The notes beneath the pieces are model-generated. The model worked only from the letters and a program-made list of their open reading frames with translations, was not told the DNA's origin and did no database searches. DNA of 64,000 nt from Bacteroidota bacterium (GTDB lineage: Bacteria > Bacteroidota > Bacteroidia > NS11-12g > UBA955): positions 57,381 to 121,380 of the forward strand of contig JAEUUL010000026.1 in NCBI GenBank assembly GCA_016787485.1. Reading direction: 5' to 3'. Position 1 is the stretch's first letter; the number at the start of each line of letters is the position of its first letter. Positions 59,384 through 64,000 of the stretch are shown piece after piece. The translations under genes and the position numbers were made by a program.

Positions 59384-59746
59384 ATGCATTGGAATTCACT
59401 CCTGGCAGTGGCAGCAGGTGGTGCCTTGGGTTCCGTGGGCCGGTTTGCATTAAACGAACTGCTTCCTTTCGACCCCAACCGCTGGGCCTGGGCTACCTTT
59501 GCAGCCAATATGCTGGGATGTTTGTGCATGGGTGTACTTGCCCCAAAACTGACTTCACCGGAATTGCGGTTGTTTGCAATAACCGGAATTCTTGGCGGTT
59601 TTACCACTTTTTCCGGTCTGGGACTGGAAATTTTCAAATACATACAAGGGTCAAATTTTATACTTGCTCTGGGCTATGGTCTTTCGTCCCTTCTTTTGGG
59701 TACGGTTTTGGTATTTACAGGGAATAAGATTGCAGTGTTATGGTGA
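59384..59746 (+). CDS. crcB: fluoride exporter CrcB/Fluc
   Basis: A 120-residue protein with four membrane segments. The Fluc motifs are GGALGSVGRFALNELLP, FAANMLGCLCMG with the conserved Asn, and GILGGFTTFSGLGLE with the TTFS turn and Phe residues that line the fluoride path. It forms a dual-topology dimeric fluoride channel. No fluoride riboswitch fits in the 38 bases to the divergent start. The 3' end overlaps the next gene by 7 bases. Confidence 0.92.
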   Translation: MHWNSLLAVAAGGALGSVGRFALNELLPFDPNRWAWATFAANMLGCLCMGVLAPKLTSPELRLFAITGILGGFTTFSGLGLEIFKYIQGSNFILALGYGLSSLLLGTVLVFTGNKIAVLW

Positions 59747-61011
59747 AAAAATTCAAATACCTGATTTTTATTTTTATTGCGTTTTCTGCAGGCTCTGCCA
59801 AGGCCGCACGAATTCTCATTCCTATGGATGAAACGCAGAAAAACCACCTGAAAAGCTATGGCATTGCCTTTTGGGTTCTGGAAAAGCAAAAACGGGAAGT
59901 GGAATGGCTGCTCAATTACAAAGGCGGAAGCTTTATGATTGAGCAAACCGCGGAATCTGAGTCGGAATGCAAAATACGCGGCATTTCCTACGACGTTATT
60001 ACTGAGGCAGAGGCCAATAGTCTGCTGGCCACCATTGCAAACCCGGAGGTGAATATGGATGCAATCAAAATGCTTACTGCTCCTAAAATTGCCGTATACA
60101 GTCCCAAAACAAAACAACCCTGGGACGACGCGGTTACAATGGTACTCACCTATGCCGAAATTCCCTACACCGTTGTTTTTGATGATGAAGTACTGGAAGG
60201 CAAACTGGTGGAATACGACTGGCTGCACCTGCACCATGAAGATTTCACCGGTCAGTATGGGAAATTCTATGCCCAGTACGCATCAGCCCCCTGGTATCAG
60301 GCAGAGGTAAAAGAATCAGAAGAAACAGCTGCAAAACATGGCTTCAAAACCGTGCGTGAACTCAAACTTGCAGTGTCCCAAAAAATCCGGGACTTTACCC
60401 TGGGGGGTGGTTTTCTGTTTGCCATGTGCAGCGCCACAGATAGTTACGATATTGCCCTGGCTGCAGAAAATACAGACATCTGCGGTCCCATGTATGATGG
60501 CACTCCCGCCGATCCGGCTTGCCAAAGCAAATTGAGATATGAAAACTGTTTTGCATTCAAAGATTTTGTCCTTGAGCAAAATCCGTATGTGTATGAATAC
60601 TCAGACATTGATGTAAATCCCATGACCAGGCCTGTGAATGAAGATACAGACCTTTTCACTCTGTTCGACTACAGTGCAAAATGGGATGTGATTCCAACCA
60701 TACTCTGCCAGAACCACACACGCACGATAAAAGGATTCATGGGCCAAACCACAGCATTTCATAAAAACCGGATAAAAAGCGGTGTGCTGATAATGGGTGA
60801 AAATGCTGCGCTGGGTGAGGCCAAATACATTCACGGTGAAGCCGGCAAAGGCACCTGGACCTTCTTTGGTGGCCACGACCCGGAAGATTATCAGCACATT
60901 GTGGGTGAACCACCCACGGATCTCAATCTGCACCCCAATTCGGCAGGTTACCGCCTCATTCTTAACAATATCCTGTTTCCTTCTGCAAAAAAAAGCAAAC
61001 TGAAAACGTAA
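59740..61011 (+). CDS. exported GATase1-like protein (often labelled asparagine synthetase B)
   Basis: A 423-residue protein with a signal peptide (YLIFIFIAFSAGSAKA). It has no asparagine synthetase domain that I can see. Instead, IAVYSPKTKQPWDDAVTMVL, LHHEDFTGQYG, GGGFLFAMCSATDS and GTWTFFGGHDPEDY resemble the class I glutamine amidotransferase-like or BPL_N fold, with Cys in FAMCSA at the nucleophile position. Close homologues in Bacteroidota carry the asparagine synthetase label. The substrate is unknown. It overlaps crcB by 7 bases and precedes a GT39-like gene by 21 bases. Confidence 0.65.
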   Translation: MVKKFKYLIFIFIAFSAGSAKAARILIPMDETQKNHLKSYGIAFWVLEKQKREVEWLLNYKGGSFMIEQTAESESECKIRGISYDVITEAEANSLLATIANPEVNMDAIKMLTAPKIAVYSPKTKQPWDDAVTMVLTYAEIPYTVVFDDEVLEGKLVEYDWLHLHHEDFTGQYGKFYAQYASAPWYQAEVKESEETAAKHGFKTVRELKLAVSQKIRDFTLGGGFLFAMCSATDSYDIALAAENTDICGPMYDGTPADPACQSKLRYENCFAFKDFVLEQNPYVYEYSDIDVNPMTRPVNEDTDLFTLFDYSAKWDVIPTILCQNHTRTIKGFMGQTTAFHKNRIKSGVLIMGENAALGEAKYIHGEAGKGTWTFFGGHDPEDYQHIVGEPPTDLNLHPNSAGYRLILNNILFPSAKKSKLKT

Positions 61012-61032
61012 TCAACCGCAGGAGAATTCCGC

Positions 61033-62814
61033 ATGAAGAAGTATACAATTTTATCTGTTTTTCTTCTCTTCATTGCATTCATTCTGCGGTTTTGGTTCGT
61101 TTGGGAAATTCCTTTCCATTACGACGAACTCAGTGCCATTTTTCGTGCCCGTTTTCCAAACTGGCAGGCACATTGGCAACTCGGAATTTTTGGCGATGGA
61201 CACCCACCCGGGGTCCAAACCCTGCTGTGGTTATGGGTTCAGCATATCGGTGAATCTCCTGCACCATTGCATATACTGGCTGCTTTGTGCGGAATGCTAA
61301 GCTGTTTTTTCCTGTACATGGCATCGGATTATTGGCTTCAAAAACAGGGAAAATTGATCTTTCTCATTTTGTGCAGCACCTCGTTTCTTTTTATCTGTTG
61401 GTCACAGCAAATCAGACCCTATACATTTGGCATGGCTGCCGTTTCTCTTGGCATTTGGTTTTGGTCCAGAATGCTTCATGCGCCGGTTGCAAGAAAAAAA
61501 GACTGGATGGTTTTCGGTATCGCATGCACACTTTCTGCATACATCCACCATTTTGCAGCACTCACCTGCGCCGGCCTCTGGCTTTCTGGCATGCTATGGA
61601 ACCCAACAGGAAAAAAAGAATGGGGAAAGGCCGCAGTATTGTCTGCAATTCTGTACCTGCCCGGTTTATCTGCACTTTACCAACAGCTCAAAACGGGTGG
61701 TTTGCAATGGCTTGGAAAACCCACTATTTCATTTATCCCGGACCATGTATACCTGCTTCTGAATAAACAATCCGGAATTGTTACCCTGCTTGTTCTCATC
61801 TGCATTCTGGGATTTCCTTCTGTTGTTTCCAACAAAAAAATAAAAACTCTTTTCGTTTTTCTTGCACTTTTCTTATTGCCATTGGTAACAGGCTATTTAT
61901 GGTCTGTGCTGCATACTCCTGTGCTGCAACACACTGTTCTACTCTTCAGTGCTCCGTTTTTATATCTGTCCATTGCGTACATTTTTGACCACATCAAACG
62001 GATTGAAACCCTGAATCTTTATTTTTCGGGATATGTATTTCTTTTCATGGTATACGGTCTTTACCAAAGCCGGCATTACACACTGGGATATAAGGACGGC
62101 TATGCGGAACAAATAAAAAAAATGCAGGTTCAGGACCAAAGAATTGGCATGTACCTTTGTCAGGTGTATGACGGTCCGGCAGATATTTTTCAGCACCATG
62201 CCGGCAAATACGCATTCAACGGCCAGGTGCATTTGATGGGCCCTGATACCGCACCATTTCAACCGCAGCGGTTATGGAAAATCTGGAGAAAATCTGACGG
62301 GAATATTTCTGCTGCCGTAAACAGTGGTTCACATCCATTGCTGATTCCATTGCTCGAACACTGGTCCGGACATACTCCCATCACACGCATATCCTGGATC
62401 GGGACGGAATACCTCCAATTTTCAAGCGAAAAAGGAACCCCTTGTGTTTATAGTAATCTGACAACGCACAGCACTGGCATGAGCAAAATCTCTGCTGAAT
62501 ATCTGCTTACCCAACCCAATGCGGTGATCGTTTTTCACATTCCTGATACCACCCTGCCGGACAATACAGAACTCATCTGTGCCACTGTGAAAAAAGGCAA
62601 AATCATTGATTGGCGCAGCAGTAAAAAATCTGACTGGAGAAACACCGGAGACGGGACCGTTTTTCTGGCAGTAAAAACAGCAGACATCCCCGGTATAAAT
62701 GCGCGGTGTACATTTGAAATCGGGGTAAAAATCAATGATCGGCTGCACCGCCAAAAGGTTGAGATCCGGAGCAGTGCAGGCAATCCATATCTCTATGGTG
62801 CAATCTGGCCTTAG
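61033..62814 (+). CDS. GT39-like membrane glycosyltransferase
   Basis: A 593-residue protein with about 10-11 membrane segments in residues 1-345 and a soluble C-terminal domain. The first periplasmic loop has PFHYDELSAIFRARFP, with the Asp-Glu pair that marks PMT/ArnT-type active sites, and then DGHPPGVQTLLWLW. It should transfer a sugar from a polyprenyl-phosphate donor. It shares the PMT_2 layout of the GT39 gene near 15 kb but looks like a different branch. It follows the GATase1-like gene by 21 bases. The stop overlaps the convergent DUF5777 gene by 4 bases. Confidence 0.78.
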   Translation: MKKYTILSVFLLFIAFILRFWFVWEIPFHYDELSAIFRARFPNWQAHWQLGIFGDGHPPGVQTLLWLWVQHIGESPAPLHILAALCGMLSCFFLYMASDYWLQKQGKLIFLILCSTSFLFICWSQQIRPYTFGMAAVSLGIWFWSRMLHAPVARKKDWMVFGIACTLSAYIHHFAALTCAGLWLSGMLWNPTGKKEWGKAAVLSAILYLPGLSALYQQLKTGGLQWLGKPTISFIPDHVYLLLNKQSGIVTLLVLICILGFPSVVSNKKIKTLFVFLALFLLPLVTGYLWSVLHTPVLQHTVLLFSAPFLYLSIAYIFDHIKRIETLNLYFSGYVFLFMVYGLYQSRHYTLGYKDGYAEQIKKMQVQDQRIGMYLCQVYDGPADIFQHHAGKYAFNGQVHLMGPDTAPFQPQRLWKIWRKSDGNISAAVNSGSHPLLIPLLEHWSGHTPITRISWIGTEYLQFSSEKGTPCVYSNLTTHSTGMSKISAEYLLTQPNAVIVFHIPDTTLPDNTELICATVKKGKIIDWRSSKKSDWRNTGDGTVFLAVKTADIPGINARCTFEIGVKINDRLHRQKVEIRSSAGNPYLYGAIWP

Positions 62815-63713
62815 TAGGAATTGTTTTTAAACCGGCTTGGATCCACCACTGTAAATACCCGGGATATATTAAATCCCAACCGAATGGCCCCTGACTGCCA
62901 GGTTCCGGCAGTTCTGCCAATAAAAAAGGGTTCGGCCATTGCTGTGCTGTTTGTAACATGCACCTGAAACACATGTCCTCCGGTTTCAATATCAAACCCG
63001 GCCGAAAGTGAATTCCGGTATTGGCCTTTGTTATTAAATACAGGGATATATTCTGCATTCAGTGAGGTGCGTTTTGTAATCTTCTGTCTGGCTCCAATTC
63101 CCAAAGCGTACAACGTATTGTTCACCCCGTATTCAGCCATATTAAAATGCACCACCGAAGGCACCAGTTCTATGCTGAGTCCTTCCGTGATTTTACGGCC
63201 GATAATGATCTGACCGGTATAAACCAAACGGTTTGTTTGTGTAACTGCAGGCAGAAAGGTTGTATTTCGTCTTGCGATACCACCCAGTACCATTACACTC
63301 ACGGGAATATGCTTATCCGTGGTTTGATGCAATATCCGGTATTTGGCATATAAATCCAGTGCCTTTTCCTGGCTCTGACGGCCAAAACCCACCATCAGAT
63401 CGGGAATCACGCCATATTCCACACCCAGCCTCATCACCGCCTGATCCAGGCCGAAGGCATTGTATGCGCCATCGCTGACCGGACCAAACCGGTGGTTGAT
63501 CTTTACATCCAGCACACCTGCATCCGTTACTTCCAGGCTTTGCAGGTTGATTACTTTGGTCGTTTTAAAAGCATTCTGTGCCTTTTCATGCACTACGGGC
63601 TCATCTCCCAGCAGTGAACCCGTATCTGTATCCTGCGCCATTACTGGCTTTAAACAGAAAACAGCAGCCACAATGACTGCTGTTTTCCAAATATTTTTAT
63701 TCAACCGGATCAT
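62811..63713 (-). CDS. DUF5777 family beta-barrel protein
   Basis: A 300-residue protein with a signal peptide (TAVIVAAVFCLKPVMA-Q). The start of the domain, FKTTKVINLQSLEVTDAG, VLDVKINHRFGPVSDGAYN and FGLDQAVMRLGVEYG, fits DUF5777, predicted outer-membrane barrels that often follow YceI-like genes in Bacteroidota. Strands continue to the C-terminus. The ATG overlaps the TGA of the YceI gene (ATGA), so the two are translated together. Confidence 0.82.
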   Translation of the reverse strand: MIRLNKNIWKTAVIVAAVFCLKPVMAQDTDTGSLLGDEPVVHEKAQNAFKTTKVINLQSLEVTDAGVLDVKINHRFGPVSDGAYNAFGLDQAVMRLGVEYGVIPDLMVGFGRQSQEKALDLYAKYRILHQTTDKHIPVSVMVLGGIARRNTTFLPAVTQTNRLVYTGQIIIGRKITEGLSIELVPSVVHFNMAEYGVNNTLYALGIGARQKITKRTSLNAEYIPVFNNKGQYRNSLSAGFDIETGGHVFQVHVTNSTAMAEPFFIGRTAGTWQSGAIRLGFNISRVFTVVDPSRFKNNSY

Positions 63714-64000
63714 TTCTTCACCAGTCCGCAATCTACAGTAATTTTTATTGTTTTCGAAATGCTTGCTGCATTGTTCGCCGGAACCACAATTTTATAGTCG
63801 TCCAGATTCACGTTGAAATTGCCGGATAATGTGGCCTTTGTCCCTTTCACAATCACGCTGCCCGGTATGGTTACTTCTTTGGTTACACCGTGCATGGTGA
63901 GCTTGCCTTTTACCGATACCGGATAAGTTCCGTCTTTGGCAAAATTCACGGCAGACTTGTTCACCAGGGCACCCTTGAATGTGCTTTTCGGAAACTTGCC
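63710..64000 (-). CDS. YceI family protein, 5' part outside window
   Basis: The last 96 residues of a YceI-type lipocalin-like protein; the frame is open to the window end. FPKSTFKGALVNKSAVNF, DGTYPVSVKGKLTMHGVTKE and the end ISKTIKITVDCGLVKK are typical. YceI proteins bind isoprenoid-type or other lipids in the periplasm. It forms a coupled pair with the DUF5777 gene. Confidence 0.85.
   Translation of the reverse strand, partial: GKFPKSTFKGALVNKSAVNFAKDGTYPVSVKGKLTMHGVTKEVTIPGSVIVKGTKATLSGNFNVNLDDYKIVVPANNAASISKTIKITVDCGLVKK

Noticed and set aside
1..64000. tRNA, rRNA, CRISPR arrays, insertion sequences, prophage or integrative element
   Set aside because: Gaps between genes are all under 200 bases and none contains a cloverleaf, repeat-spacer array or terminal inverted repeats; no transposase, integrase or phage protein is encoded.

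Overview
The window reads as chromosome of a member of the Bacteroidota, probably near the Chitinophagales, Sphingobacteriales or Saprospirales; genus cannot be decided from sequence alone. The support is three proteins with type IX secretion (T9SS) type A sorting tails, GldB-like and GldM-like proteins, the DUF4290-murA gene pair, a Rho factor with a long charged N-terminal insert, kynurenine 3-monooxygenase, START-like, DUF5723 and DUF5777 proteins, and promoters of the Bacteroidota type (TAnnTTTG, no Shine-Dalgarno). Genes are dense, neighbours often overlap by 4-27 bases, no gene-free stretch exceeds 300 bases, and I see no tRNA, rRNA, CRISPR, prophage or insertion sequence.

Layout. 1-4.2 kb: end of an unknown gene, a small membrane protein, a T9SS-exported propeller/PKD protein, a small XRE regulator and an AT-rich lipoprotein gene. 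4.3-9.3 kb: PaaI-type thioesterase and GldB-like lipoprotein (minus strand), then a beta-barrel protein, NAD+ synthetase and an MFS transporter (plus strand). 9.4-19.5 kb: glucosaminidase, DnaG primase, M20 amidohydrolase, START-like protein, a PAP2-phosphatase/GT39 pair, arginase, a LuxC-type acyl-CoA reductase and a beta-barrel protein. 19.6-26.5 kb: two lipoproteins (one a papain-like protease), a LamG/P-domain T9SS protein, an Nramp-USP fusion with a DtxR-like operator, a stand-alone GldM periplasmic module and a cytochrome c lipoprotein. 26.6-35.0 kb: five consecutive plus-strand genes for exported proteases: an M61 aminopeptidase, a caspase-fold protease, and three tandem paralogues that join a trypsin-like domain to C-terminal ankyrin repeats. 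35-45.9 kb: Ldh-type oxidoreductase, a second, non-canonical Nramp transporter, kmo, a deacetylase/GT2 pair, a FecA-like receptor, and a TetR/ABC1-kinase pair. 46-64 kb: mostly core genes (DUF4290, murA, apaG, mscS, pdeM, rho, radical SAM, FNR-like reductase, crcB, a membrane glycosyltransferase) ending in a truncated YceI gene.

The most novel-looking system is the exported protease block at 26.6-35.0 kb. All three trypsin-ankyrin proteins keep the His-Asp-Ser triad and share a conserved N-terminal segment that could be a propeptide, and the caspase homologue lies one gene upstream in the same run. An extracytoplasmic proteolytic cascade is a reasonable hypothesis but is not shown by sequence.

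A second window-wide signal is that at least 13 genes have a TAnnTTTG promoter box ending only 4-8 bases before the start codon. Transcription should then begin at or beside the start codon, so leaderless or nearly leaderless mRNAs may be common in this organism. The same rule supports several non-ATG starts.
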